This document shows, in pieces, positions 32,636-42,171 of a stretch of 64,000 nt of DNA. Within the stretch, counting starts at the first letter, position 1; each line of letters begins with the position of its first letter. This DNA is from Anaerolineales bacterium (GTDB taxonomy: Bacteria > Chloroflexota > Anaerolineae > Anaerolineales > Villigracilaceae): NCBI GenBank assembly GCA_030583925.1, contig CP129482.1, forward strand, positions 3,348,001 to 3,412,000. Direction: 5' to 3'. Below the pieces are notes generated by a model, which was not told where the DNA came from, searched no databases, and worked only from the letters and a program-made list of their open reading frames with translations. A program made the position numbers and the translations under genes.

Positions 32636-33274
32636 ATGGCTCGACGCCCCGGTAAAAAATATCCGCTGGTTGTGTATCGTCTCCTGCTGAGTCGCTGGTG
32701 GCCCCCCATGCTGGCGATCGGGCTGGTGATGTTGCTCATCGCCTACAGCGAATACATCGCCTTGGGACAATTTCTCCCATGGCGCTGGTTACTACCGGCT
32801 GCGGTTGGAATTCTCGGTATTTTCGTGGGGATATTATTTTTTATCTTTCGCTATCTGGCATACGTGCAACCGTACCCCGATCACTTGAAACTCATCACGC
32901 CATTTCTGCGGTTGAACATTTCCTACAAACGCATCGTCCGCACGACGACGACGGAGATGAGATTGTTATTCAACTTCAGACCAAAAGGTCTCGGCGCGTG
33001 GCTCGATATTTTGGGATTGAACGAACGCGATGCGCCGCTTGCCACCAAGACCGCGCTGGTGGTGGATTTGAAAAATTATCCGATCCCCCGGCAGGTTTTG
33101 GAGTTCTTCCTCTCACGATATTTTTTCAAGGATAAAACCCCGCACCTCGTCCTCCTCGTGGACGATTGGATGCGATTCAGTTCCGAGATGGAAAGCATGC
33201 GCACCAGACTGGACCCTCAACCTGCCTCGCGCAGACCCAGCGACTCGATCCTTTCGCGTTTGTCGCGGAAGTAA
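32636..33274 (+). CDS. Two-helix membrane protein of unknown function
   Basis: 212 residues. Two hydrophobic helices near the N-terminus (MLAIGLVMLLIAYSEYIAL and LLPAAVGILGIFVGILFFIF, about residues 25-70) joined by a short loop, then a cytoplasmic domain of about 140 residues whose strand pattern (YPDHLKLITPFLRLNISYKR) is reminiscent of bacterial PH-like domains. Basic, Ser-rich C-terminus. Probably co-transcribed with the translin-like gene 5 nt upstream; a terminator follows. I do not recognise a named family with confidence. Confidence 0.75.
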   Translation: MARRPGKKYPLVVYRLLLSRWWPPMLAIGLVMLLIAYSEYIALGQFLPWRWLLPAAVGILGIFVGILFFIFRYLAYVQPYPDHLKLITPFLRLNISYKRIVRTTTTEMRLLFNFRPKGLGAWLDILGLNERDAPLATKTALVVDLKNYPIPRQVLEFFLSRYFFKDKTPHLVLLVDDWMRFSSEMESMRTRLDPQPASRRPSDSILSRLSRK

Positions 33275-33306
33275 AAATCCCCGTCTTCAGCAGCGGGGAT
33301 TTTTCT
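33274..33306 (+). terminator. Terminator after the ssb-to-membrane-protein run
   Basis: AAAATCCCCG-TCTTCAGCAG-CGGGGATTTTT, overlapping the stop of the membrane protein gene. Confidence 0.85.
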
Positions 33307-33448
33307 ATCATAACCTGAGTTCGGGATAAACCTTTTTGGGACACGGATCACACGGAAGGCACGGAAGAATCCGTAAAAGAACGGAAATTCCGTGAAGTCC
33401 GCGTAATCCGCGTACAAATTTCCAGCCTCTCCTTATCCCGAACTGACG

Positions 33449-34927
33449 TTACGATGACTTTTTCACAGGCTGAGTCGTTTCCGTTTGAATTGGGAGAACG
33501 ATGAAAAACGAACTGCCTTTGCCCTCTGCCGATTCCACCCAAATGCGTCCCTGATGATTATCCACGATCGTCTTGACGATGGCGAGCCCCAAGCCTGAAC
33601 CGGCAACGCCTTCAGTGATGTTCCGTCCGCGATAGAACTTATCAAAGATATGCGCCTGATCTTCGACCGGGATGCCGGGTCCATTATCGCGCACGTTGAG
33701 GATGATCTGGTCGCCCTCCGAAAGGATCGTAATATTCACCTCTCCACCGTTCAACGAATACTTGATGGCATTCCCCACCACATTATCCAGCAATTGACGC
33801 AGGCGGATCGGGTTCGCGCGTATCGCGGGAAGGGATGGGGCAATATCCGTCTGCACTTTGAGGCGTTTTGTCTTGATCTGTCCCTGTAACATGTCCAGCG
33901 TATATTTCAGGATCGCTTCCAACTGTACATGCTCGCGGCGCGTATCGAAGCCGGCTTCCACACTGCCGAGGTCGAGCAGATCGTTGATGAGCGAGGTGAT
34001 GTGTTGTACGCTGTCTTGGATCCGTTTGAGGAAATCGCGCTGGCTCTCGTTCAATTCGCCGGCGCGTTCCACCAGTTCGGTGTATCCGATCACGGAGGTG
34101 AGCGGCGAACGCAGGTCGTGCGAAACGGTGTGGACAAATTCGCTCCGCGTGCGATCCATTTCCTTGAGGTAAGTGATATCTTGCATGGTGACGGCGTAGC
34201 CAACTCCATGGATGATCGAGAATTGCGCGTTGCCCACCCTACCGTCTGGAAAACTGACTTCATAATACTGAAGCGCGTCACTGCCGTCTTTGCGCGCGAT
34301 CAACGCGATCATATCCGGGTGAGTCACCACATCCACCGCCGGCTTTCCCTGCGCCGTCCTGGGATTCAAGCCAAGCATCCGGCACATGGCAGGGTTTACG
34401 AGCAGAATCTTTTTCTCGTTATCCAAAATCATCACGCTGTCATGGATATTGTTGAATACCGATTCCAAGCGCGCGCGCTCGGAATCGGAGAGTTCTGCCT
34501 TTTGCTTCAGAGAAGCGGTGGTACGTTTCACTTCCCGGCGAAGCCAGTCGCCGAGACGACCCGCGTTGCGCAGACTGCTCTCAACGGCATCCACGATATC
34601 GTCTGTTCTTAAAGGAGGGATCAGATATCCGCTCAGCCCCACACGGAAGATGTTCTTGAACAGTTCAGGCGTTGCTTTTTCGGCATAGACGATGATCGGC
34701 AGGGTCGGGAAACGCCCTAACAATTCCTTCGCAATGCGTATCCCATCGTGACCGTTAAATCGTTCCCCCAGCAACAAAAGCGCAGGATTATTCTCCTGCA
34801 ACAGCCTGCTCAAGCTTTTGGTATCCGTCGAAATGGCTGTCTGATACTTCACATGCAGGACACGGTCTAACAGATCTAACGTAGGCGATTCGTCGAACGC
34901 GAGCAGGATCAGGTCAGATTTTGCCAT
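33449..34927 (-). CDS. Hybrid histidine kinase: degenerate receiver - PAS - HisKA - HATPase
   Basis: 492 residues from ATG 34927. Residues 1-120 have a receiver-like pattern (LILLAFDESPTLDLLDRVL, PALLLLGERFNGHDGIRI) but the phospho-acceptor Asp after the third strand is missing, so it is a pseudo-receiver. PAS about 140-250 (NNIHDSVMILDNEKKILLVN), HisKA with SEFVHTVSHDLRSPLTSVIG (about 265-290), HATPase_c with NVVGNAIKYSLNGG, NVRDNGPGIP and GSGLGLAIVKTIVDNH. No membrane helices, so a cytoplasmic sensor. Its start is divergent from the SulP fusion gene, with overlapping promoters, which hints at shared control. A frame extending to 35020 is ignored because a -10 box lies inside it. Confidence 0.92.
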   Translation of the reverse strand: MAKSDLILLAFDESPTLDLLDRVLHVKYQTAISTDTKSLSRLLQENNPALLLLGERFNGHDGIRIAKELLGRFPTLPIIVYAEKATPELFKNIFRVGLSGYLIPPLRTDDIVDAVESSLRNAGRLGDWLRREVKRTTASLKQKAELSDSERARLESVFNNIHDSVMILDNEKKILLVNPAMCRMLGLNPRTAQGKPAVDVVTHPDMIALIARKDGSDALQYYEVSFPDGRVGNAQFSIIHGVGYAVTMQDITYLKEMDRTRSEFVHTVSHDLRSPLTSVIGYTELVERAGELNESQRDFLKRIQDSVQHITSLINDLLDLGSVEAGFDTRREHVQLEAILKYTLDMLQGQIKTKRLKVQTDIAPSLPAIRANPIRLRQLLDNVVGNAIKYSLNGGEVNITILSEGDQIILNVRDNGPGIPVEDQAHIFDKFYRGRNITEGVAGSGLGLAIVKTIVDNHQGRIWVESAEGKGSSFFIVLPIQTETTQPVKKSS

Positions 34928-34962
34928 GGTGTGATAGTATCTTCTTCCCAGTATACAGCCAA
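34928..34962 (-). promoter_or_regulatory. Promoter of the pseudo-receiver kinase, leaderless
   Basis: Minus strand -35 TTGGCT (34957-34962), 17-bp spacer, -10 TACTAT (34934-34939), then 6 nt and the ATG at 34927. Confidence 0.6.
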
Positions 34963-35019
34963 CAAAGTTGAACGGATTGTACACCCCGTCGCAATTTGTG
35001 GCAAATACTGTCACTATCA

Positions 35020-35028
35020 TGCTATACT
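35020..35028 (+). promoter_or_regulatory. Extended -10 of the SulP fusion gene
   Basis: TGCTATACT (hexamer TATACT at 35023-35028) about 55 nt before the ATG at 35084; no clear -35. Confidence 0.45.
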
Positions 35029-35083
35029 CGCGAGAGTCATCCCCATCTTTCCAAAATCGTTACATTCCACTTCGAAGGCAAAT

Positions 35084-37291
35084 ATGAACATTACCGAATT
35101 CAAAAAGGAATTCCAGCCGAAGATTCTGCTCCCCAGCCTCACCGCCGGGTTGATCGCCGCCATTGTCACCATCAGTATGGAGATTTCCCTGGCGGCGCTC
35201 ATTTTTTCCGGCGATCTCAGTCAGTTTCTGCCCGGTGGGATCGGCTTGATGCTCTTCGGCGCGTTCGCGGTGGGAATCGTCATCGCGCTCACCACCTCCC
35301 TGCCCGGCATGATCGGCGTCCCACAGGATACCCCAGCCGCAATCGTCGGGTTGATCGGCGCGTCGATCGCCGTCGCCATGAAAGGCGCGGAGCCAAACGC
35401 CGTCTACGCGACCGTGCTTGCGGCAATTTCCATCACTTCCATTTTGACCGGCATTTTCTTTTTACTGCTTGGTCGTTTCAAAGCCAGTGGATTCGTCCGT
35501 TACATTCCCTATCCGGTGGTCGGAGGTTTTTTGGCAGGCACCGGCTGGTTGTTGAGTTTGGGCGCGTTCGGCGTGATGGTCAACGGCGGACTTTCGATCA
35601 CGCATTTATTTTCAGCGAACAATCTTGTCAGTTGGGCGCCGGGCGCAGTCTTTGCTGTTGCATTGCTGTTGATCCTCAAACGTTCGAATCATTTCCTGAT
35701 CACGCCCGGCGCGTTGATTGTCGCCACCTTGCTGTTTTACGGTTATCTCCTCATCGCCGGGATTCCCGTCGCGGAGGCATCTTCGCGCGGCTGGTTACTC
35801 GGACCATTCCCCTCCGGCGGTTTGTATCAACCGCTCACGCCCGCCGCCCTCGCCCTCATTGATTGGAGCGCCATCCTGCAAAATTTCGGCAAGATCATCA
35901 CCATCCTCGCGCTCAGCATCATTGCCTTATTGCTGAACGCCAGCGCGCTCGAAGTGACGGTGAAACAAGATATTGACCTCAACCGCGAACTGCAAAGCGC
36001 GGGCTGGGCAAACCTCATCGGCGGGCTGGGCGGCAGCCCTGTTGGCTATCAAACATTGGGCATGTCATCGCTGGCGCATCGCCTTGGCGCAAAAAGCCGG
36101 TTGGCGAATCTCATCTCCGCTTCCATCTGTGGGCTAACGCTATTCTTTGGCGCGTCGCTGATTTCATTTTTCCCGAAACCCGTCCTCGGCGGTATGTTGC
36201 TCTATCTCGGCTTAACCTTCCTCTCCGATTGGCTGATCGACGCGCGCAAATCACTGCCGCTTCTCGATTATCTTTTAGTCTGGGTCATCCTCTTCATCAT
36301 CGCCACTGTCGGTTTCCTCGAAGGGATCGCCGCCGGCATCTTCATCGCCGCCGCGCTGTTCGTCGTCAGTTACTCCCGCGTCAGCGTGATCAAAAACACG
36401 CTAGACGGTTCGATCTATCACAGCAAAGTGGACCGTCCCAAGATTCACCGGGACATCCTCCACCAACACGGTTCCGAAATCTTCATCATGAGCCTGCAAG
36501 GATTCATCTTCTTCGGGACGATTCAAGGGATTCTGGATAAACTGCGCGCCCGCATTGCGGATCATTCGCAGGGGGAACTGAGTTACATCGTCCTCGACTT
36601 TCGCCGCGTCACCCACCTTGATTCGTCCGCTGTGTTCGGCATTACCCGCCTCAAACAGGTCGCCCAAGCGAACAACATCCTCATGGTGTGGACAGATGTG
36701 AAACCGGGGATGGTGAAGAATCTCGAACGCGGCGGCTTGCACGACGCCACCGACGACACCTTCATCATCAAACCTACCTTAGACGAAGGCGTGGAATGGT
36801 GCGAGAACCGCATCCTTGCAAAGCGCGGCATGAACGACCTGACCGGTTTCATCGAGCGCGTCGAACATCAAATTAAGCGCGTATTCCCCGGCTTGCAAGA
36901 TGTTGACCGTTTGTTGAAGTACCTCGAGAGACGCGAACTCCGCGAGGGCGAAGTGTTAATGAAACAGGATGACCCTGCCGAGGAAATGTACTTCATCGAA
37001 TCGGGTCTCGTAACCATCGAACTCGAACTCCCCAACGGAAAACGGATGAGATTACGCAGTATCCGCGGCGGCGCGACCGTCGGCGAGATCGGGCTATATC
37101 TTGGCGAGGCGCGCACCGCGTCAGTGATCGCGTCGCGTCACAGCACGGTACATCGTCTCACCGGTCAAGCCTTGAAAGAGATGCATGAAAAAGACCCGCA
37201 GATCGCCGCCCTCTTCCACGAGTGGATCGTGCGCCTGCTCGCCGAACGCATCGCAGACAACAACCGCATCATCGAAGCGCTGATGGAATAA
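35084..37291 (+). CDS. SulP anion transporter - STAS - cyclic-nucleotide-binding domain fusion
   Basis: 735 residues from ATG 35084 (GAAGG 6 nt upstream). Membrane domain of the SulP/SLC26 family with 12-14 helices (residues about 10-430), including VGLIGASIAVAMKG and GGLGGSPVGYQTLGMSS. STAS domain about 450-565 (IVLDFRRVTHLDSSAVFGIT). C-terminal cNMP-binding domain about 600-735, with the phosphate-binding cassette GEIGLYLGEARTAS. Presumably imports sulfate, bicarbonate or another anion under control of a cyclic nucleotide or related ligand. The domain order is known in other bacteria (including some cyanobacteria) but uncommon. Divergent from the pseudo-receiver kinase. Confidence 0.93.
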   Translation: MNITEFKKEFQPKILLPSLTAGLIAAIVTISMEISLAALIFSGDLSQFLPGGIGLMLFGAFAVGIVIALTTSLPGMIGVPQDTPAAIVGLIGASIAVAMKGAEPNAVYATVLAAISITSILTGIFFLLLGRFKASGFVRYIPYPVVGGFLAGTGWLLSLGAFGVMVNGGLSITHLFSANNLVSWAPGAVFAVALLLILKRSNHFLITPGALIVATLLFYGYLLIAGIPVAEASSRGWLLGPFPSGGLYQPLTPAALALIDWSAILQNFGKIITILALSIIALLLNASALEVTVKQDIDLNRELQSAGWANLIGGLGGSPVGYQTLGMSSLAHRLGAKSRLANLISASICGLTLFFGASLISFFPKPVLGGMLLYLGLTFLSDWLIDARKSLPLLDYLLVWVILFIIATVGFLEGIAAGIFIAAALFVVSYSRVSVIKNTLDGSIYHSKVDRPKIHRDILHQHGSEIFIMSLQGFIFFGTIQGILDKLRARIADHSQGELSYIVLDFRRVTHLDSSAVFGITRLKQVAQANNILMVWTDVKPGMVKNLERGGLHDATDDTFIIKPTLDEGVEWCENRILAKRGMNDLTGFIERVEHQIKRVFPGLQDVDRLLKYLERRELREGEVLMKQDDPAEEMYFIESGLVTIELELPNGKRMRLRSIRGGATVGEIGLYLGEARTASVIASRHSTVHRLTGQALKEMHEKDPQIAALFHEWIVRLLAERIADNNRIIEALME

Positions 37292-37292
37292 C

Positions 37293-37340
37293 TTGTCATT
37301 GCGAAGCAATCTCCAACTGATCGGCGAAGATTGCTACAAC
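37293..37340. repeat. Partial dispersed repeat (TGTCATTGCGAAGCAATCTC)
   Basis: TGTCATTGCGAAGCAATCTC followed by GGCGAAGATTGCTACAA; member of the family seen at 3821, 51225 and 52171. Lies between convergent genes. Confidence 0.6.
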
Positions 37341-38431
37341 TCAAACGCCGGGCGCGCTCGACCGGTAACAATTCCCCGGTGATTCTTGATGGACAAGACG
37401 GGTCCAAACGCGGACAACGCCTGCATCTGCTGTGGAGACAGCGCGCCCAACTGACGCAGAATCTCCAGCGTCACCGCCGGGCGGACGCGGCTGTACGACT
37501 CGAGATTTGCCCTCATCCGTGAAGCGTCGCCATCCGAAACTTTCAGCGCGATGCCGACGCCCGGCGAATCCTTCCCTAGCGCGCCGGGCAGCAAGCCGAC
37601 GATCTGGAACCCTTCCGCGCCGCGCTTGCAGATAACTTTCCCCTCGCCCGTTTTCATCAATTCGCAGTCGAATTCTCCGTAGCCGCTCACCATTTCGGGG
37701 TGAGCGGTCATCGCGGAAGTAATTTTTTTACATGCGTTTGCGCGCGCTTCGCTCAATTTGCGCGGGTCGCACAGACGCGCCATCCCCAACGCGGCGTTGA
37801 ACAGCGGAACAGCAAAGTTGGGCGCGGAGCAACCGTCCACGCCAAGGGAAATTTCCTGAGGGGGAATCAGGCATACGTCGGAGAAAGAAGCGAGGATGTC
37901 CCGTTGAATCGGATGGTCTGGATTGAGATAATCATCCAGTGAGAGTCCGCGCATCTTCGCGTACGCCAGCATCATCGTGTGTTTGCCGGAGCAGTTGTTG
38001 CGGATCGGCGTCGGCGCTTCGTTTTGCGCGATCAGCCGCTTGAACGCGGGGATGTCATCGGGCAAATGCGCGCCGCATTGCAATTGCGATTCGTCAATGC
38101 CGATTTTCTTTTGCATGGCGGCGACGGTTTGCACGTGCAGGTCGCTTCCCACGTGCGAGGCGCATGAGATGGCAAGTTCGCGCGCGGAGAATCCAAAGCG
38201 CTCCACGCCGCCATGCTCGACGAACGGAAGCGCCTGAAACGGTTTCGCGCTCGAACGCAAAAAAGCGACCGTGTGATGGTCGCCATACGATGCGAGTAGT
38301 TTGCCGTTCGAATCTACAACCGCAATCGAGCCATAATGGATCGATTCGACGAGATCGCCGCGCGTGACTTCAAACATGGGTTGGGCGCCGCGCTGAGTCT
38401 CTCGAAGCGATGAGGGGGAACTTTCATTCAT
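37334..38431 (-). CDS. L-asparaginase II (AnsA/ReAV type, PF06089)
   Basis: 365 residues. Conserved serine-lysine motif FLRSSAKPFQALPF (about residues 57-70), AISCASHVGSDLHV, RNNCSGKHTMMLAYA and LGVDGCSAPNFAVPL, all hallmarks of the serine-beta-lactamase-like asparaginase class first described in rhizobia. Hydrolyses asparagine to aspartate and ammonia in the cytoplasm. The ATG overlaps the end of the upstream degenerate MBL gene by 8 bases, so the two are coupled. Confidence 0.92.
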   Translation of the reverse strand: MNESSPSSLRETQRGAQPMFEVTRGDLVESIHYGSIAVVDSNGKLLASYGDHHTVAFLRSSAKPFQALPFVEHGGVERFGFSARELAISCASHVGSDLHVQTVAAMQKKIGIDESQLQCGAHLPDDIPAFKRLIAQNEAPTPIRNNCSGKHTMMLAYAKMRGLSLDDYLNPDHPIQRDILASFSDVCLIPPQEISLGVDGCSAPNFAVPLFNAALGMARLCDPRKLSEARANACKKITSAMTAHPEMVSGYGEFDCELMKTGEGKVICKRGAEGFQIVGLLPGALGKDSPGVGIALKVSDGDASRMRANLESYSRVRPAVTLEILRQLGALSPQQMQALSAFGPVLSIKNHRGIVTGRARPAFEL

Positions 38432-39281
38432 CTAGCACGTGACGCGATGAGGCTTGGTAATGTCGGACATAATAATGATGAATTCCGTAGCGCAGGCGTT
38501 GCGCGTATTGCTTTTGGCGCGCGGCGGGCGCTCTCAGATCTTTGAGCATTTGCTCGGCGAGTTTATCTGCCGAGGCGATCGCAGACCGCTTCTTGCCGAG
38601 TTTTTCGAGTTTATCCAACATGCGTTTCAACACCTCGGTCTGGTGTTTGACGACCTGCGCTGTGACCACGCCGCCGCGTCCGCTGACGATGGTGTAGCCT
38701 TTGTATGCGCTCTGTAAAAGTTGCAAGGCTTCGATCCACGCGGGCAGATCGGCGTGAGCAAGGAAGGGAGGCTGACCTTTCAACACCGCGTCGCCGACAA
38801 AGATAATTTTTTGATTGGGGAGGATCGCCCAAATCGCGCCGCGTGTAGGACCGGGACGACTCTCCAACAGGATCGGCGTTTCGCCCCAATGCAGGGACAG
38901 TTGCTCCACGAAGGAAATTTCCGGCGGCGCCCAGCGGACGCTCCCCAAACCGGGAATCGCTTCCCAGTTCGCGCCGGTCTCGTCACCTTGCGCTTTGAAT
39001 GTGTTGGGGCGGTTGCGGAAGGCGAGGGCGGTCTTCTCGTGCGCGATGACCGTGCAATCCATGGCACGCGCGCCGAGCGTTCGGTCGGGGTGCGAATCCA
39101 AGTTCACGAGCGCGCGTTCGGGTCCATTGCCCATGCCCATGAGCGCGGCGCGCCACATGCGGCTGTCTTCCGGCGAGGGCGGCGCGTCGATCAATACCAG
39201 CCCGCGCGGCTGGCTGATGACGCCCAGCGTCACGCCGAGGTATTTGTCTTCGATGTAGACATTCTTTCCGATGGATTCCAT
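38424..39281 (-). CDS. Metallo-beta-lactamase-fold protein with degenerate metal site
   Basis: 285 residues. N-terminal MBL pattern (NVYIEDKYLGVTLGVISQPR, GLVLIDAPPSPED), but where HxHxDH is expected it reads LVNLDSHPDRTLGA, and the later His is Arg in PGPTRGAIWAI; GDAVLKG keeps the Asp and SGRGG replaces the usual GHG. Several zinc ligands are therefore lost and hydrolase activity is doubtful. The C-terminal 80 residues are helical and basic, and rich in Lys and Arg. Translationally coupled to the asparaginase gene. Possibly a scaffold or a divergent enzyme. Confidence 0.8.
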   Translation of the reverse strand: MESIGKNVYIEDKYLGVTLGVISQPRGLVLIDAPPSPEDSRMWRAALMGMGNGPERALVNLDSHPDRTLGARAMDCTVIAHEKTALAFRNRPNTFKAQGDETGANWEAIPGLGSVRWAPPEISFVEQLSLHWGETPILLESRPGPTRGAIWAILPNQKIIFVGDAVLKGQPPFLAHADLPAWIEALQLLQSAYKGYTIVSGRGGVVTAQVVKHQTEVLKRMLDKLEKLGKKRSAIASADKLAEQMLKDLRAPAARQKQYAQRLRYGIHHYYVRHYQASSRHVLDE

Positions 39282-39307
39282 GATCTAAAAAACTCCTTGA
39301 AATAACT

Positions 39308-41410
39308 TCAATCGGCGGCTTTGGGTATTGCCATTTGCTCCACCGTCGCCACCGGAAATGTAAAGTGAAACGCCGCGCCTTTGTCTGTATCGCTTTCGAT
39401 CCAGATGCGGCCCCCATGCCCGACCACCGCGAGGCGGCAGAAGGTGAGCCCAATGCCAAGACCGGGTTTGTTCGCGCCGCGCAGACGGGTGAACTTATCG
39501 AAGACGCGTTCCTGCTCGGCGGGCGGGATGCCAGGACCGGTATCCTTCACCCACAAATGTATCCAGCCATCTTCCTGCCGCGCCCCGACAGAAATCTCGC
39601 CTTCGGTGGGCGTGAATTTGCTGGAATTTTCCATCAAGTTGATCAACACGCGCCGCGCCATATCTTCATCCACCCAAATAGAGGGCAGGAACGCTGGCAA
39701 TTCCGATTCAAGTTTTTGCCGCCGCCCATCCGCAACGGGCTGCATATCAACAACAGCTTGCTGGATGAGTCGAAGCGAATCCACGGCTTTCTGATTGACA
39801 ACCGGCTGTCCCGCCTCGAGTCGGTTGACGTCCAACAACGAATTGACAAGGCGTTGAATCCGCTCAGTTGAGTTCTCTGCAATTTTGATGATCGAAAGCA
39901 CGGTCTCGCGATCTTCCTCCGGCACCATCGTGTACAAAATGTCGAGGCTCGAGGTGATGTTAGCGAGCGGAGAGCGCAAGTCGTGATAGATCATCGAAGT
40001 GAGGTCGCTGCGCAAGCCTTCCATTTCTTTGCGCTGGGTGATGTCGCGCAGAATCCATTGGATCGAATCCGTTTCCTCGAATTCGACGCGTTGGGCATGG
40101 ACTTCAATGGGGATATGCGAATCATCTTGCGCGGACAGGGAGGATTCATACGCCGCTGAGCGATTTTCGCGCAGGGTTTCGAACTCTGCGCCGATCTTGT
40201 TCCAGTTCACTTCGTGGAGTTGGTCAATTGTCAGCGCGCCGAGCGTTTCGTGAGTATATCCGCTTAACAGCAGAGCCTGACGATTGGCTTCGAGAATCTT
40301 CCCATCCCAATCGGTGATGACCATTGGGTCAATACTGTCTTCAAATAACTCGCGGTAGCGCTGATGCGCGGCTTGCAATTTCTCGAACAACTGCGCGTTC
40401 TGGATCGCCGCGCCCGCCAAGCCGCCAATGCCTGCCATAACGAGCAGGGCGTCCGGGTCGAAGGTTTTGGCAATGGGGTTGATCGCCTCCAGAATGCCGA
40501 TCACGCGTCCCTGCGATTGAATCGGAGCGACGAGCAGGGCGTTCATCTCGACGCCGCCGAATTTATCGGCATTGGTAAAGTTCTTATCCTGTGTTACATC
40601 CTGCACCACCACGCCGCGTCCATCGCGCGCGGCGGTGCCCGCGATCCCATCTCCCAGCGCGATCTGACTTCCGATGATGTTCCCGGCGTTCTGTCCCGTC
40701 GCCGCGCGGAACGTAACATGGTCGCCCTCGACCATACCGAGCGCCGCCACTTCCACTTGTAAGGCTTGCATGGTCTGGATCAGGATGCGCTGGTATAGAT
40801 CCTCCATGCGGAGCGAAACGTTCATGGCGCTTGCGCCTTCGGCGAGCGCGGTCATCACCCGCGCCTGCCGCTGACTTTCGGTATAGAGCCGCGCGTTGAG
40901 GATCGCAATGCCCGCCTGATCGGCGATGGCTTGCATCAGATCGAGTTGTTCGGCATTGAATGCATTAGGGGTCGAGTGGACAAGGGTGAGCACGCCCACA
41001 AGTTTTTCGCGCGCCTGTAACGGCACACAGATCGCAGATTTGGCGCCGGCTTTGTTCAGCGCGTCGTCCGGACGCAACAGCCAGCGTTCATCCTTACTGG
41101 TGTCAGGGATATACACGCCCCTGCGGTTGCGTACCACCCACCCCGCGAGACCGCGCTCCATCGTATCGCGCATTTGCTGGGTGGTATGTTCGTGCATCGT
41201 CGTGCCGTACACGATGGTCGCATCTACGGCTTTCCCCAGATCATCAAGCACTACCACGCTACATCGCTCGCCGCCGACATTTTGGATGGCTTCATACAAC
41301 ACGCGTTGAAGCACTGTGCGGAGGTCGAGCGCGGTCGCCACCTCGCGGCTCACGTGATAGAGCAGTTCGAGGAGTTGACGCGTCCGGTCCGGTTCTTTGG
41401 ATGTTGACAT
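39308..41410 (-). CDS. Cytoplasmic multi-sensor histidine kinase (GAF-GAF-PAS-HisKA-HATPase)
   Basis: 700 residues without membrane helices. GAF 1 about 25-165 (QRVLYEAIQNVGGERCSVVV), GAF 2 about 185-340, PAS about 350-455 (YRELFEDSIDPMVITDWDGK), HisKA with DLTSMIYHDLRSPLANITSS (about 465-500) and HATPase_c with INLMENSSKFTPTEGEI, VKDTGPGIPP and GLGIGLTFCRLAVVGHGGR. Likely senses a small molecule or redox/light cue through the GAF domains. No response regulator is adjacent. Divergent from the HAD gene. Confidence 0.93.
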   Translation of the reverse strand: MSTSKEPDRTRQLLELLYHVSREVATALDLRTVLQRVLYEAIQNVGGERCSVVVLDDLGKAVDATIVYGTTMHEHTTQQMRDTMERGLAGWVVRNRRGVYIPDTSKDERWLLRPDDALNKAGAKSAICVPLQAREKLVGVLTLVHSTPNAFNAEQLDLMQAIADQAGIAILNARLYTESQRQARVMTALAEGASAMNVSLRMEDLYQRILIQTMQALQVEVAALGMVEGDHVTFRAATGQNAGNIIGSQIALGDGIAGTAARDGRGVVVQDVTQDKNFTNADKFGGVEMNALLVAPIQSQGRVIGILEAINPIAKTFDPDALLVMAGIGGLAGAAIQNAQLFEKLQAAHQRYRELFEDSIDPMVITDWDGKILEANRQALLLSGYTHETLGALTIDQLHEVNWNKIGAEFETLRENRSAAYESSLSAQDDSHIPIEVHAQRVEFEETDSIQWILRDITQRKEMEGLRSDLTSMIYHDLRSPLANITSSLDILYTMVPEEDRETVLSIIKIAENSTERIQRLVNSLLDVNRLEAGQPVVNQKAVDSLRLIQQAVVDMQPVADGRRQKLESELPAFLPSIWVDEDMARRVLINLMENSSKFTPTEGEISVGARQEDGWIHLWVKDTGPGIPPAEQERVFDKFTRLRGANKPGLGIGLTFCRLAVVGHGGRIWIESDTDKGAAFHFTFPVATVEQMAIPKAAD

Positions 41411-41486
41411 GGATAGAAAATAAGGTCAGCGGCGTTAGGCTATTCTGGCGAGCCGCTTCCCCAAAGTATAGCACACCTGATTACGG

Positions 41487-41499
41487 TACAATTGCCGCC
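41487..41499 (+). promoter_or_regulatory. -10 box of the HAD gene, probably leaderless
   Basis: TACAAT at 41487-41492, 7 nt (TGCCGCC), ATG at 41500. Confidence 0.55.
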
Positions 41500-42168
41500 A
41501 TGTCTCTCGATCTCCAACGCGTCAAAGCCCTGTGTTTTGACGTGGACGGCACCCTCAGCGACACCGACGATTTGTACAAGCAAAAGGTCGCTCGCTTCTT
41601 TCCCAAATTTCTATTTGCCGACCCCGACTACGCGGCGCGGCGTTTTGTGATGTGGGCGGAGGCGCCCGGCAACGCCCTGCTCGGCATCGCCGACACGCTC
41701 GGCATTGACGACGAAATGGTCGCAATCATCAACTGGATGTCGCGCCATCGGCATCAATCCTCCAAAAAATTCCTGCTCGTGCCCGGCGTGGATGAGATGC
41801 TGGCTCAACTCAAAGGAAAATATCCGATGTCGGTGGTCAGCGCGCGGGACGAGCGCGGGACGATGCGCTTCCTCGAACAATTCGACCTCGTGGAATATTT
41901 CGACGCCATCGTGACGGGACTTTCGGCGGAACACACGAAGCCTTATCCGGACCCGGTCCTGCTTGCCGCTAGGAAAATGGACGTGAATCCCGAAGCGTGT
42001 TTGATGATCGGCGACACCACCGTAGATATGCGCGCGGGCAAGTCCGCGGGCGCGCAGACGGTAGGCGTGTTGTGCGGCTTCGGGGAAAAAGAGGAGTTGT
42101 TACGATTCGGGGCGGATTTGATTCTGGAAACGACAAGCGAACTGGCAGGCGAATTACTCACAAAATAA
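41500..42168 (+). CDS. HAD-superfamily hydrolase (phosphoglycolate-phosphatase-like)
   Basis: 222 residues from ATG 41500; the frame extends to 41401 but a -10 box lies within that part. Motif I CFDVDGTLSDTDDLY (nucleophile Asp about residue 14), motif II SVVSARDERGT, motif III Lys in EHTKPYPDPVLLAA and motif IV IGDTTVDMRAGKSAG. Cap domain of the helical C1 type. Expected to dephosphorylate a small phosphometabolite such as phosphoglycolate; the exact substrate cannot be read. Confidence 0.9.
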   Translation: MSLDLQRVKALCFDVDGTLSDTDDLYKQKVARFFPKFLFADPDYAARRFVMWAEAPGNALLGIADTLGIDDEMVAIINWMSRHRHQSSKKFLLVPGVDEMLAQLKGKYPMSVVSARDERGTMRFLEQFDLVEYFDAIVTGLSAEHTKPYPDPVLLAARKMDVNPEACLMIGDTTVDMRAGKSAGAQTVGVLCGFGEKEELLRFGADLILETTSELAGELLTK

Positions 42169-42171
42169 ATC

